Below are positions 1-10,502 of a stretch of DNA of 64,000 nt, piece after piece; within the stretch, counting starts at the first letter, position 1; each line of letters starts with the position of its first letter. The notes below the pieces were generated by a model. That model was given only the letters and a program-made list of their open reading frames with translations. It ran no database searches and had not been told where the DNA came from. Location: the NCBI RefSeq assembly GCF_000801105.2, contig NC_079515.1, forward strand, positions 12,772,001 through 12,836,000, given 5' to 3'. The position numbers were made by a program, and so were the translations under genes. Source of the stretch: Raphanus sativus (lineage: Eukaryota > Streptophyta > Magnoliopsida > Brassicales > Brassicaceae).

Positions 1-1
1 G

Positions 2-769
2 ATTCACATTAGTTTCAAAAGAATAATGCAACCCAAGGTCCAGAGTACCTTTCACATATTTGATTACTCGCTTGACAGCATTCAAATGAGACTCTCTAGG
101 AGAGGCTTGATAACGAGCACAGATTCCCACACTGAGACACAAATCTGGTCTGCTGGCTGTAAGGTAGAGCAAACTTCCTATCATAGCTCGGTATAGCTTC
201 TCATCTACTCTTTTGCCGTTTTCATCTCGTGACAGTTTTGTAGTGGTACTCATGGGAGTTCTAGCCACTTTGCTAGTCTGCATTCCAAATCGCTTCACCA
301 AGTTCTTTGCATAGGTGCTCTGAGTAACGAAGATCCCATCCTTCATTTGCTTAATTTGCAGACCCAGGAAGTAGCTGAGCTCACCAACCATACTCATCTC
401 AAACTCTTTGGTCATAGTCTTTACAAACTCATTGACAAGCTGTTTAGAAGTACTCCCAAATATGATGTCATCCACATACACTTGAACCACCAGTAGATCA
501 TCATCAATGTCAGCTACGAACAATGTTTTATCAACTCCTCCACGTTTGAAACCAGCAGCTAGAAGAAATTGTGTCAGTCTTTCATACCAAGCTCTGGGAG
601 CTTGTTTTAGGCCATACAAAGCCTTGTTGAGTTTGTACACATGATCAGGAAAGTGTGGGTCCTCAAACCCCTTTGGCTGAGCTACAAACACCTCTTCCTG
701 AAGAACACCATTTAAGAAAGCGATCTTAACATCCATCTGGTAGAGTTTGATTCGCAGTTTGCAAGCCAT
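2..769 (-). pseudogene. Copia RT catalytic core and start of RNase H, cut by window edge
   Basis: This continues the frame after the TGA at 770-772. Visible motifs are [52 protein letters not shown] (the RT catalytic YVDD), [37 protein letters not shown] and the linker [18 protein letters not shown]. No other stop was seen to the window edge. The block looks intact in sequence and is disabled only by the upstream nonsense codons. Confidence 0.85.
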
Positions 770-3700
770 TCAAAGCAGAAGTCGAATTGATTCAAGCCGA
801 GCAACTGGTGCAAAGGTTTCATCAAAATCAATGCCCTCAATCTGTGAATAGCATTGAGCAATGAGTCTTGATTTATTTCTGACCACGTTGCCATTCTCGT
901 CTGTCTTGTTCATGTATAGCCAACGAGTACCAACCACATTACCATCGTCAGGCTTTGGGACCAAGCTCCAGACTTGTATGCGCTCAAATTGTTCCATTTC
1001 TTCATGCATCGACTCAGTACAGAACTCATCATCAAGAGCTTCCTGAATGTTTTTCGGTTCTATCAGAGAGACATAACAATCAAACTTAGCCATCTCAACA
1101 AGAAAACAAGCTAGTTTAGCCATCTCTTTGAAGTTGATTTCTTTCTTGCGAGTCACATCGTCAGGAGAGTGATTTTTGTGAACTTTGACCGTAGGTGGAA
1201 GAATCTGATCCTCAATATCTGAAACTTCTTCATGTTCTGAAGCTTCAGCTTCCTCATGAGCGATTTCATGTGTCACATTCACATTTCGTTGTGCCACACC
1301 GTCCTGGTAGTACCCAACTCGATCATCAAACACGACATTGACCTTGTCATCAATCAACTTAGTTTTTGAGTTGTACACACGGTATGATGAGCTGTTTGTG
1401 GAATATCCAAGAAACATACCAACATCACTCTTAGCATCAAACTTTCCAAGGTGATCTTTGTCGTTAAGGATGTAACATAGACAACCGAACACATGACAGT
1501 ACGCAAGGTTGGGAGTCTTCCCTTTGAAGATCTCATATGGAGTGGTCTTAGTTTTAGGCTTCACATAGACTCTATTGATGATATAGCACGCTGTATTCAC
1601 AGCTTCTGCCCAGAAACCAGATGGAACCTGATTTGCAGCTAGCATAGCTCTAGCCATTTCCTGCAATGTTCTGTTTTTTCTTTCCACCACTCCATTTTGC
1701 TGAGGGGTTCGTGGTGCAGCATATTGATGTTGAATTCCTTGATCTTGACAGAATTTATCAAAGAGTTCATTCTGAAACTCTCCACCATGATCACTTCGAA
1801 TCTGTATGATCCCACCTTTCTCTTGTTTGAGTTGTAGAGCAAGAATTCGAAAGCTCCCAAATGCGTCTGATTTGTTTCTCAGAAACCTCACCCAAGTAAA
1901 CCTGGAAAAATCATCAACCAGCACAAAGATGTATCGCTTTCCAGCAACACTTTTAGGAGAGATCGGACCCATAAGATCCATATGTATTAATTCAAGAACA
2001 CGTTTGGAGTTAATCTGAGTAACCTGTTTGTGTTGAACCTTAATCTGCTTACCTTTACAGCAGGCTTCACACACGGTGTCTGTCTGATCTTCCAAAGGAG
2101 GTACGCCTCTAACGACCTCAGCGCGCACCAATCTGGATAACCCATGGGTGTTCATATGACCAAGCTTCTTGTGCCACAGATCAATCTGCAATTCCTTAGC
2201 GGACAAGCATTGAGTGTTTGGACACCACATATAACAGTTGTTACCAGAACGAAAGCCTCTGAGAACCTCATTGCCTTTTTCATCAACAGCCTTACACTCG
2301 GTTTTGGAGAAAATGACTTGTAGTCCTTCATCGCAAAGCTGACTAACACTGATAAGGTTTGCCTTCAAGCCATCAACATAATAAACATTCACAAGCTTAG
2401 GTAGGTTCTCTTGATTCACCTTTCCCACTCCTCTAACTCTTCCTTGTCCTCCGTCACCAAATGTAACCTTGCCACCTTTGAAATCAATCATTTCATCCAG
2501 ACATTCAAGAGATCCAGTCATGTGTCGTGAGCATCCGCTATCAAAGTACCAAGGGATATCAGGATCGTCAGTGGTCTCAGCAGAAGGATAGGCCACATTT
2601 CCGACACACTCTGCAAAATTGTTCTCATTAACGTTTCTGATGTGTGACATATCTGAGTCGGAGAGTGACTCTGAATCTTCATCAGATGAGTCAATCTCTT
2701 GAATGAAAGCCATGTTGCACATAAAGTTGTTCTTATCGAGGTTGCTAAGGTGTAGAATGTCTGAGTCGGAGTGTGACTCTGAATCTTCATCAGTTGAGTC
2801 AATCTCTTGAATGAATGCCAAGTTGCACATAACTTTTTTGCCAGATCTTTGAGGTAATTCACTGGCTACTATGTCTTCTTCAGGTGTAATCTTCAGAGCT
2901 GACACTCTGTTTCCAAAGTTTGGGTGAAGGTCAACCTTTGCTACCCATACACATCCAACTCTGCTTGGCTCCATGTAACATCGACTCAAGTTCCAAGCTC
3001 GCCGATATTGGTCTTTTCGAAAATAGCACTTAGAAACTCGATGTCCTGATTTGCAGCAAAAGAGACATACATTGTTTTGATAACCTCTGTTTCTTGGAGC
3101 CTGAGTTGTAGTTATAGCACTGACAACCTTAGATTTAGCTGGTCTTGCAGGCGTTGAGCTCTTCACAAATTTCACTCCTTCAGTGAGATTAGTCGCCTGA
3201 GATGATGTTCCATGATAGCCTAAACCCCAATTGACTTTTGGTGGTTGTCCGACAGACAGAATCTGATCTAACTTATCAGATCCAGTGTTAAGCATCCTCA
3301 GTTTTTTATAGTTTTCACTGAGTTCTCTTTGCAGCAGACGATTCTTATCCAATTCATCACTGAGCAGTTGTTTGGCTTGATCAAACTGTGTCTGAACATT
3401 CTTCAAATTGTATGCCTGTTCAGAGATAGTTTTCTCTAACGTCGATAGATCCATCTTTTTGTCATTGGTAGTACCTGAATCAATTAACTCCACTTTAGAC
3501 TCAGGTAGTTCCAATTCCAGAATGTTTACTTGAGCTTTCAGCATAGCTCTGTCTTTGATTAACTGGAGATTTTCAAGACTCAGCTCAGTGAACTTATCAA
3601 AGAGACACTTATACTCAGCTTTGAAGTCTTCACCAACCTTTTCTAGTTCTGGTTCTTCATGAGTGTCATATTCTGAGCTAGATAAGCCTTCTTTAGAGTT

Positions 3701-3787
3701 ATCTTCATCAATTTGAGCGACGAAATTCAGAAGAAGACCTTCACCATCACTGTCACTGTCAGATTCTGTGTCACTAAAACACAACAA
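770..3787 (-). pseudogene. Copia gag tail, protease, integrase and RT start, ended by TGA
   Basis: The 1005 residues are in the same frame as gag. In order: acidic start, a coiled-coil-like stretch (about residues 115-170, LLSDELDKNRLLQREL), a third knuckle CLFCCKSGHRVSKC (about residue 240), two 36-residue tandem repeats (about 320-390), and protease with DSG in WYFDSGCSRHMTG (about 414). Integrase follows, with its HHCC (LWHKKLGH about 540, CEACCKGK) and DDE residues (HMDLMGP, IRSDHGGEF, NGVVERKNR, about 600-700). The RT N-terminus (GTRWLYMNK, FAPVARLESIRLLL) comes last. The first methionine used here is internal to the gag-pol frame. TGA at 770-772 truncates RT before its catalytic aspartates. 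Confidence 0.88.
2615..2830 (-). repeat. 108-bp tandem duplication inside Copia coding sequence
   Basis: Two adjacent 108-bp units (2615-2722 and 2723-2830) each encode 36 residues with the pattern MCN(L/M)AFIQEIDS(S/T)DEDSES followed by SDSD. They are in frame and lie between the third zinc knuckle and the protease, adding an acidic, serine-rich repeat to the linker. Confidence 0.9.
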
Positions 3788-3862
3788 AGACTTATCCTTC
3801 TTCAGATTATTGGGGCATTCAGTTCTCGTGTGACCATACCCTTTGCACTCTATGCATTTCAG

Positions 3863-4810
3863 CTATTTTCTCTTTGTAAGAGGGCACTCATTACGAAAAT
3901 GTCCAAAGCCTTCACATTCGTGACACTGAAGCTCTTTTCTTTTGTTCCCTCTTCCAGAATCGGTTCTAGAGTTACCATTTGATGATCTCTCTCCATCTCG
4001 AGATTGGTATCGATTGTTTGACCTGTTCTGTCCTTTCTCAACTCTTTTTAACATCTTGTTAAAGTTCTTAGCTATCAGAACCATGTTTTCTTCGATTCTT
4101 TTCACTCGATCTTCTTCCTTAGACTCAGCAACGAAAGCAACTCCTTTCTGTCCCTTAGGGAGTTCTTCCACTCGTTCCAGATCATGAACTTTAAGAATAC
4201 CAGCAAGTTGGTCAAACTTCATCTCATCAGTGTTAACAGCAATTTTCAAGACTGCTTTGTAAGCCTCAAATCGAGAAGGAAGACATCTCAACAATTTCTT
4301 GACTAGCTTCTTGTCATTATACTTCTTTCCAAGAACTGAAGCTTCATTAGCAATTGAGCTGAGCTTGGTAATAAAGCTCCGTATTGATTCATCATCTTCC
4401 ATCCGTAAGTTCTCAAATTTTGAAGCCAGATGATCAATTCTAGTCCGTCTTACACTCGTGTTACCCTCAAAGTGGTTGATAAGAGTGTCCCATGCTTGTT
4501 TTGCAGATTCACAGCCTTGAATAATCTTGAACTGATCCAGATCTACAGAGGAGAAAATCGTAGTAAGAGCCTTTGAATTGAACTTGGATGCAGCTTTCTC
4601 AGAGTCAGTCCACCTCTCTTTTGGTTTTGGTGCAGTAGACTTATCATCCATAATCATGGTAGGGGCAGTCCATCCTTGCTCAACAGCCATCCAAGCATCC
4701 TCATCTATGCCCCTGATGATATGCCGCATTCTAGCTTTCCAATGTCCAAAGTTCCCTTCGTCTAACATAACTGGTTTATGAAGAGCAACCAGTTCCTTCA
4801 TGGTCTCCAT
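3863..4810 (-). pseudogene. Copia gag (capsid) with first zinc knuckle, ended by an in-frame TAG
   Basis: The 315-residue open stretch starts METMKELVALHKPVMLDEGN and carries the gag core (about residues 15-230: NFGHWKARMRHII, KQAWDTLINHFEGN, LASKFENLRMEDDESI). A basic tail follows, then a CX2CX4HX4C zinc knuckle (CHECEGFGHFRNEC) near the end. Gag forms the cytoplasmic particle that packages element RNA. The stop at 3863-3865 falls right after LTKRK. The frame continues beyond it into a second knuckle (CIECKGYGHTRTEC), so the stop splits a tandem knuckle pair. The context KRK-stop-LKC mirrors KRKELQC before the first knuckle, so a point mutation at a glutamate codon is the simplest origin. 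Programmed readthrough cannot be excluded. Confidence 0.85.
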
Positions 4811-4866
4811 GATGAACGCAGGATCTCAACCTGTGAGTAGACTTTTGGAGTCTACAGAGGTGACCC

Positions 4867-4878
4867 GCTCTGATACCA
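4867..4878 (-). other. Primer-binding site of the minus-strand Copia
   Basis: The minus strand reads TGGTATCAGAGC, the usual plant Copia match to initiator methionine tRNA, two bases inside the LTR end. Confidence 0.9.
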
Positions 4879-4880
4879 AA

Positions 4881-5657
4881 TGAAAGTTCAGGTGGATACC
4901 ACGATATATACCAAAGGAAACTTCCAAAACAAATCCTCTTGTTTTATTAAGAATCACTTAGACAATCTCAACTGATCTGTCTAATTCGTTTTACACAACG
5001 TCAATCTTGACTTGACACGAACCAATTCTTAAGCTACCCTGAGACAGGTCGAGCTACTCTCCCCATGTCTTCAATACCCTAACGCGCTGTGCAGAACAAA
5101 TCTCTAGCACTCGCTTTTTAAATTCTAAAACCCGTAATGAAGCAACCAGCCTCTCATTCCTTATATATTTGAGACGCAATCTCTCGTTCCTGATATCACG
5201 CCATCAGTTGATCTTCCAAGACTTATCTCCCAAGTCACGATCTTGCTAGTCTCAAATCTTCGCGAAGCTTATCTCCAAAGCTTCTCTCTATGCCACGTCA
5301 CCAGTTTGTAACTAACTTAAACCGGTACTTCACAAACCGAACCATCTGTGTAACACTCCTTTATCTGGTATCTCATATACCAAACCACTCGTGTAACACT
5401 TCATCGTTCCTCTTCAGAATAGCTCCGATCTTGGAGCTTACATCACACACCAGTACACCACACATATCTTCTGCTCTCTTCATTAAAATGGAACCTTAAG
5501 CGGCTAGCGATTTTACAAAAGTTTATAATTATTCCTTATCCAGAATGTCTCTCTGAGTTTATTAAAGATATACGACACGATTAATATGTCAGTTTATAAT
5601 TAATTCCTTCTCTTACTAGCTATAGTTTCTTAACTCTTAATAAACTAGTATCTTTCA
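4881..5657 (-). repeat. 5' LTR of the minus-strand Copia
   Basis: The boundary next to the primer-binding site is fixed by TGAAAG at 4881 (plus strand). The outer boundary is inferred from CTTTCA at 5652-5657, which makes a 6-bp inverted terminal repeat and a 777-bp LTR. On the minus strand a TATA-like AAATATATAA lies at 5161-5170, so transcription probably starts near 5130 and runs left. The outer end is less certain because the partner LTR is not in the window. Confidence 0.65.
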
Positions 5658-5882
5658 TTATATTGTCAGGTGCCGAGTCAGTTCCACATCGGTTTCAATT
5701 TCAACTATCCGTGTAAATTATGGATACTCATGTGTAAGTAGTCAAGTATGTGTTTTGTGATCAGTCAGCTAGCTCTATGGGTTATTCTCTTATTCCAACA
5801 GCTTGTTCTTGTGTTCCATTAATTAATATGCAATTGCTTTCTGATTCCATCTTGTTTAAACAGAGTAATGTACCGCATTGGG

Positions 5883-6125
5883 TGTTGATAAGCTTGAATA
5901 ACTTAGACCAAGTTATCGATCTATAGAAGTCCTTAGTGATTAGGAAGTTGTTTAACTTACCTTTGTGTGTTTGGTTTAGGATTTCTATTAGCTATAAATA
6001 TTGATATGTCGATGGACTGACATATATGTGTTTTACGATTAAGAGCTTTCATTGTGTTGTGCTTTAAAGCTTTTGATATTGAATAAGAGAAGGACTTCTT
6101 ATTATCATCATCTTGTGATTCTATA
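5883..6125 (+). repeat. 5' LTR of the young Copia
   Basis: Starts TGTTGATAAGC and ends GATTCTATA. A TATA-like GCTATAAATA lies near 5991-6000. It differs from the 3' LTR by two substitutions and a missing CG dinucleotide. Confidence 0.95.
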
Positions 6126-6127
6126 TT

Positions 6128-6139
6128 TGGTATCAGAGC
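6128..6139 (+). other. Primer-binding site of the young Copia
   Basis: TGGTATCAGAGC, two bases after the 5' LTR, complementary to the 3' end of initiator methionine tRNA. Confidence 0.92.
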
Positions 6140-6171
6140 TTCCTAAGATTTTCTGAGACTTACTTACGATC

Positions 6172-6726
6172 ATGGGGGATGATGTCAAGGACGCGATTAT
6201 TCTACACAAAGATACCGGAACAAACTCAATCAAATATCCGATGCTAACTGCCTCCAACTATGCTGTCTGGTCAATGAGGATAACAATAGCACTCAAAGTA
6301 AACGAAGTTTGGGAAGCAGTAGACCCGGGAACTAATGACGAGAAGAAGAATAACCTAGCTATCGCATTACTATGGCAATCGATGCCAGAAGCGTTGATTA
6401 TACAGATTGGTAACACAAAGACGGCGAAAGCATTGTGGGAAGCAATAAAAACAAGACATGTTGGAGCAGAGAGAGTAATAGAAGCTAGATTACAAACTTT
6501 AAGTACAGAGTTTGATAAACTCAAGATGAAAGAAGATGAAACAATCGATATCTTTGCTGGCAAGTTATCGGAGATTTCTTCTAAATCTGCTGCTTTAGGA
6601 GAGACGATTGAAGAGTCAAAACTTGTTAAGAAGTTTCTTAAGAGTTTGCCAAGAAAGAAGTACATTCACATGGTTGCTTCTCTTGAGCAGATGCTTGATC
6701 TAAAACAACAGGTTTTGAGGATATAG
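6172..6726 (+). pseudogene. Copia gag, frameshifted near its C-terminus
   Basis: The open stretch of 184 residues starts MGDDVKDAIILHKDTGTN and shows the gag core (LTASNYAVWSMRITIALK, AKALWEAIKTRHVG, LVKKFLKSLPRKKYIHMV). At an A-run (6702-6705) the frame is lost and a stop follows at 6724-6726. The coherent gag sequence resumes at once in the frame used by pol (GRLKAYEER at about 6727-6755). A single-base loss in the A-run would explain this. A programmed -1 shift is less likely because there is no classical slippery heptamer with a downstream structure that I can see. Confidence 0.85.
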
Positions 6727-6800
6727 TCGGGAGATTAAAGGCATATGAAGAAAGGATAGCTGATGAAGATGATGAAACTCACGACGACACGGGAAAACTG

Positions 6801-9800
6801 ATGTATGCTAGTGGTGACTCAAGTAGCGAATCGTCTGGATACAATAGTCGTGGTCGTGGACGCGGTGGAAGGTTCAACAGAGGAAGGGGCCGCAGTCGCT
6901 ATAGCTCGTATCAGCAACAGAGAGAAGCTTACAGACAGGGACGTGGAGGTGATGCCTCCCATATAACCTGTTTTAGATGTGACAAACTTGGCCATTACGC
7001 CACGGACTGTCCAGATAAGCAACTAAAGCTACAAGAGACTATTGAGAAGAAGGATAATGACACTCACGAGGCAGATACGTTGATGATGAATGAAGTGGTC
7101 TACTTAAACGAGAGAAAAGTAAACCCGAAAAACTTCGAAACAGAGTCGGATACGAGTGATGTGTGGTACTTAGATAATGGTGCTAGTAACCACATGAGTG
7201 GGAACCGTCTATTCTTCTTTGAGCTTGATGAAACAGTCACTGGAAAAGTTCGATTTGGTGATGATTCAAAGATTGAGATAATGGGAAAAGGATCGGTACG
7301 ATTCATAGTCAACAACGGAGATAAAAAGATCTTAAGGAATGTATACTATATACCGGCACTAAAGAGCAATATAGTATCTTTAGGACAAGCTACGGAAGGA
7401 GGCTGTGAGATACGTATGAAGAATAATGAGTTAAGCCTCATTGATAAGCATGGAAATCTTATGGTCAAAACGACAAGGGCAAACAACCGGTTATATAAAG
7501 TAACACTGCAGGTTGATCAACTCCATTGTCTTCAAGTAAAGAGTTGTACCAATCCTACAGTATGGCATTCTCGTCTCGGCCATATCAATAAAGATACTAT
7601 GAGAATGATGATAAACAAAGAGCTTATTGTTGGGATCCCTAACATCTCGAAAGACACAGACACATGTGTGTCTTGCCTGCGAGGGAAGCAAACAAGGAAA
7701 CCTTTTCCTCAAGAGACGACTTATCGTGCAACCCAACCACTGGAGCTAGTACACGCAGACTTATGTGGCCCCATTACACCATCAACTCCTGCCGGTAAAC
7801 GCTATGTTTTTGTTCTTATTGATGATCACACAAGGTATATGTGGACTGTTCTGTTGCAGACAAAGAGCGAGGCATTTGAAAAATTTAAATCATTCAAAGT
7901 ACTAGTTGAGAAAGAAACACGAAACAAGCTTAAGACTCTACGAACTGACAGAGGAGGAGAATTCACTAGCCAAGAATTCACTAACTACTGTGATAAACAC
8001 GGCATCATACGCCACTTAACTGCTCCATACTCTCCTCAACAGAATGGCGTAGTAGAGAGACGCAATCGGACGTTACTGGAGATGACAAGATCGATCCTAA
8101 AGGGAACAAACATGCCAAACAATTTCTGGGGTGAAGCAGTTCGTCATGCCACTTACTTGATCAACAGAGTAGCCACGAGGTCTCTTGACGGAGTAACTCC
8201 ATATGAAGCCCTAAGGAAACGAAAGCCAAACCTTTCACATCTGAGAGTCTTTGGTTGCGTTTGTCACGCACGGACTGAGGCAGCTGGGAGAAAAAAGCTT
8301 GATGACAGGTCCAGAACTCTTGTTCACTTAGGAACAGAGCCGGGATCAAAGTCATATCGACTATATGACCCTGATAGCAAGCGCATTATCGTGAGCCGGG
8401 ATGTGTTATTCGAAGAAGAAAAGGAATGGTGCTGGACAAAGCAAGTTGATAATAATAAAAATGCAGAGTTTGATGTCAATATAAGACTGCTCAGTGAACC
8501 CAATGGGGAGGCTGAAAGTGATGATGATAAGGCTGCAGAGAGTAATGAGAGTGATGACAGCAACGAGGAAGAAGAAGAGCCTAGTCATGATCTCCCACGA
8601 CGATCAAGCAGAACCTCCAAGACACCGGCACATCTCAACGACTACGTTCTTCTTGCAGAAATAGAAGGGGAGCAACTCTTAATGATCATAAATGACGAGC
8701 CATGGGACTTTAACGAGGCTAAGAAGCTGGAAGTGTGGATTAATGCCTGCAAAGACGAAATCTTTTCTATAGAGAAGAACAATACGTGGGATCTCGTTGA
8801 ACTACCAGCAGGTGTGAAGCCAATAGGTTTGAAATGGGTATTTAAAATCAAACGAAATGCAGACGGAACCATTAGCAAGTACAAGGCTCGTTTGGTAGCT
8901 AAAGGATACGTTCAACGTCATGGCATAGATTATGATGAGGTGTTCGCTCCAGTAGCACGTATTGAGACTATACGACTGATCATTGGACTAGCAGGATCAC
9001 ACGGGTGGGGGATCCATCATCTTGACGTTAAGACTGCGTTCCTTCACGGAGAACTAAAGGAAGAAGTGTTTGTGATACAGCCTGAAGGCTTTGTCGTTCC
9101 AGGAGAGGAACACAAGGTATATAAATTGAGAAAGGCTCTCTATGGTCTACGACAAGCTCCTCGAGCCTGGAATATAAAGCTGAATCAGATTCTCCGAGGC
9201 CTGAAGTTTCATAGATGTTCGAAGGAACCTTCCTTGTATCGTAAGGAAGAAAACAGAGAGCTTCTTATTGTTTGCGTCTATGTCGATGATTTATTGGTTA
9301 CTGGATCTTCTCTAAAGGCTATAAAGGAGTTCAAGCAGGAGATGGCTAGGAAGTTTGAGATGAGCGATCTTGGAAGACTAACCTATTATTTAGGCATAGA
9401 AGTTCTGCAGCTTGATCATGGAATTATATTAAAACAGAACAGATATGCGGAGAAGATACTTGAAGAGACATTGATGAGTTCTTGTAACTTAACTCACGTG
9501 CCGATGGTGTTAAACGCCAAGTTTTCGAAGGCTTGCGATGAAGAGAAGATAGATGAGAAGCAATATCGTCGTACTATTGGATGCCTTCGTTATTTACTAC
9601 ATACTCGACCTGACTTGTCTTTTGCCGTTGGTGTTCTTAGTCGCTATATGCAGGATCCAAGGTCGTCTCACGGGGCTGCGCTGAAGCAAGTTCTTCGTTA
9701 CCTTCGTGGTACCTGTTCACTTGGTTTATGTTACTCTCGTGGAGAAGGAACAAAGCTAATAGGTTACAGCGATGCGTCTCATAACGTTGACGAGGATGAT

Positions 9801-10271
9801 GGTAAAAGCACTACAGGACACATTTTTTATCTCGGTAACAGCCCTATCACTTGGTGCTCGACCAAACAGGAAATTGTAGCTCTCTCCTCATGTGAAGCAG
9901 AGTTTATGGCCGCAACTGAAGCAGCGAAGCAGGCGGTATGGTTGCAGGAATTATTAAGTAAAGCCGTGGGTGAAGATAGCAAACGTGTTCTTATCAAAGT
10001 TGACAATAAATCTGCAATAGCTCTCACAAAGAATCCAGTGTTTCATGGGAGAAGCAAACACATCCATCGGAGGTTTCACTTTATAAGGGAGTGTATTGAA
10101 AATGAGTTGATCGAAGTTGAACATGTTGCGGGTGTCGAGCAGAAAGCTGATATTCTTACCAAGTCACTTGGTAAGTTGAAATTCAAAGAGATGAGAAAGC
10201 TTATTGGAGTTGAAGATGTAAGTGAAGAGAAGATCAAGCTTAAAGGAAAGAATGTTGATAAGCTTGAATAA
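6801..10271 (+). CDS. Copia zinc knuckle-protease-integrase-RT-RNase H polyprotein
   Basis: This is a 1156-residue open frame whose start is an internal methionine of the original gag-pol; the frame is already open from about 6711. Domains: RGG-rich stretch (about 17-50), zinc knuckle CFRCDKLGHYATDC (57-70), protease WYLDNGASNHM with D-N-G rather than the commoner D-S/T-G (about 125-127), and integrase HHCC (WHSRLGHINKD, CVSCLRGKQ). DDE residues follow (HADLCGP, RTDRGGEF, NGVVERRNR), then RT (DVKTAFLHGEL, YVDDLLVTGSS) and RNase H (GYSDASHN, SSCEAEFMAA, DNKSAIALTKN, ADILTKSLG). No internal stop remains. The last seven codons run into the 3' LTR and the stop codon lies inside it. Confidence 0.93.
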   Translation: MYASGDSSSESSGYNSRGRGRGGRFNRGRGRSRYSSYQQQREAYRQGRGGDASHITCFRCDKLGHYATDCPDKQLKLQETIEKKDNDTHEADTLMMNEVVYLNERKVNPKNFETESDTSDVWYLDNGASNHMSGNRLFFFELDETVTGKVRFGDDSKIEIMGKGSVRFIVNNGDKKILRNVYYIPALKSNIVSLGQATEGGCEIRMKNNELSLIDKHGNLMVKTTRANNRLYKVTLQVDQLHCLQVKSCTNPTVWHSRLGHINKDTMRMMINKELIVGIPNISKDTDTCVSCLRGKQTRKPFPQETTYRATQPLELVHADLCGPITPSTPAGKRYVFVLIDDHTRYMWTVLLQTKSEAFEKFKSFKVLVEKETRNKLKTLRTDRGGEFTSQEFTNYCDKHGIIRHLTAPYSPQQNGVVERRNRTLLEMTRSILKGTNMPNNFWGEAVRHATYLINRVATRSLDGVTPYEALRKRKPNLSHLRVFGCVCHARTEAAGRKKLDDRSRTLVHLGTEPGSKSYRLYDPDSKRIIVSRDVLFEEEKEWCWTKQVDNNKNAEFDVNIRLLSEPNGEAESDDDKAAESNESDDSNEEEEEPSHDLPRRSSRTSKTPAHLNDYVLLAEIEGEQLLMIINDEPWDFNEAKKLEVWINACKDEIFSIEKNNTWDLVELPAGVKPIGLKWVFKIKRNADGTISKYKARLVAKGYVQRHGIDYDEVFAPVARIETIRLIIGLAGSHGWGIHHLDVKTAFLHGELKEEVFVIQPEGFVVPGEEHKVYKLRKALYGLRQAPRAWNIKLNQILRGLKFHRCSKEPSLYRKEENRELLIVCVYVDDLLVTGSSLKAIKEFKQEMARKFEMSDLGRLTYYLGIEVLQLDHGIILKQNRYAEKILEETLMSSCNLTHVPMVLNAKFSKACDEEKIDEKQYRRTIGCLRYLLHTRPDLSFAVGVLSRYMQDPRSSHGAALKQVLRYLRGTCSLGLCYSRGEGTKLIGYSDASHNVDEDDGKSTTGHIFYLGNSPITWCSTKQEIVALSSCEAEFMAATEAAKQAVWLQELLSKAVGEDSKRVLIKVDNKSAIALTKNPVFHGRSKHIHRRFHFIRECIENELIEVEHVAGVEQKADILTKSLGKLKFKEMRKLIGVEDVSEEKIKLKGKNVDKLE

Positions 10272-10497
10272 CTTAGCGACCAAGTTATCGATCTATAGAA
10301 GTCCTTAGTGATTAGGAAGTTGTTTAACTTACCTTTGTGTGTTTGGTTTAGGATTTCTATTAGCTATAAATATTGATATGTCGATGGACTGACATATATG
10401 TGTTTTACGAGTAAGAGCTTTCTTTGTGTTGTGCTTTAAAGCTTTTGATATTGAATAAGAGAAGGACTTCTTATTATCATCATCTTGTGATTCTATA
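10253..10497 (+). repeat. 3' LTR of the young Copia
   Basis: 245 bp, TGTTGATAAGC to TTCTATA, followed by the TTGGG duplication. It overlaps the last 19 bases of the pol frame. Confidence 0.95.
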
Positions 10498-10502
10498 TTG
10501 GG

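Larger units (their letters stand above)
1..5657 (-). mobile_element. Copia LTR retrotransposon, 3' part beyond the window
   Basis: Read on the minus strand, the order is LTR (4881-5657), primer-binding site, gag with zinc knuckle, protease, integrase, reverse transcriptase and the start of RNase H, which runs off the left window edge. Integrase before RT defines Copia. The RT motif [10 protein letters not shown], the FDETFAPVARLESIRLLL block and the three zinc knuckles resemble the Sirevirus-like lineage; I give that lineage moderate weight only. The whole gag-pol stays in one frame from 4810 to the window edge, broken by a TAG at 3863-3865 and a TGA at 770-772. The second LTR is outside the window, so insertion age and target duplication cannot be read. 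It is immobile unless both stops are read through. Confidence 0.93.
5878..10502 (+). mobile_element. Complete, young Copia retrotransposon with target-site duplication
   Basis: The element spans 5883-10497 (4615 bp) between direct repeats TTGGG at 5878-5882 and 10498-10502. LTRs are 5883-6125 (243 bp) and 10253-10497 (245 bp). By eye they differ by two substitutions and one 2-base indel, so the insertion is recent. Order inside: primer-binding site, gag, zinc knuckle, protease, integrase, RT, RNase H, purine-rich tract AAAGGAAAGAA directly before the 3' LTR. It lacks full autonomy because of one frameshift in gag near 6702. It lies about 740 bp upstream of the TATA box of the LAZY5-like gene, in the same orientation. 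Confidence 0.96.
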
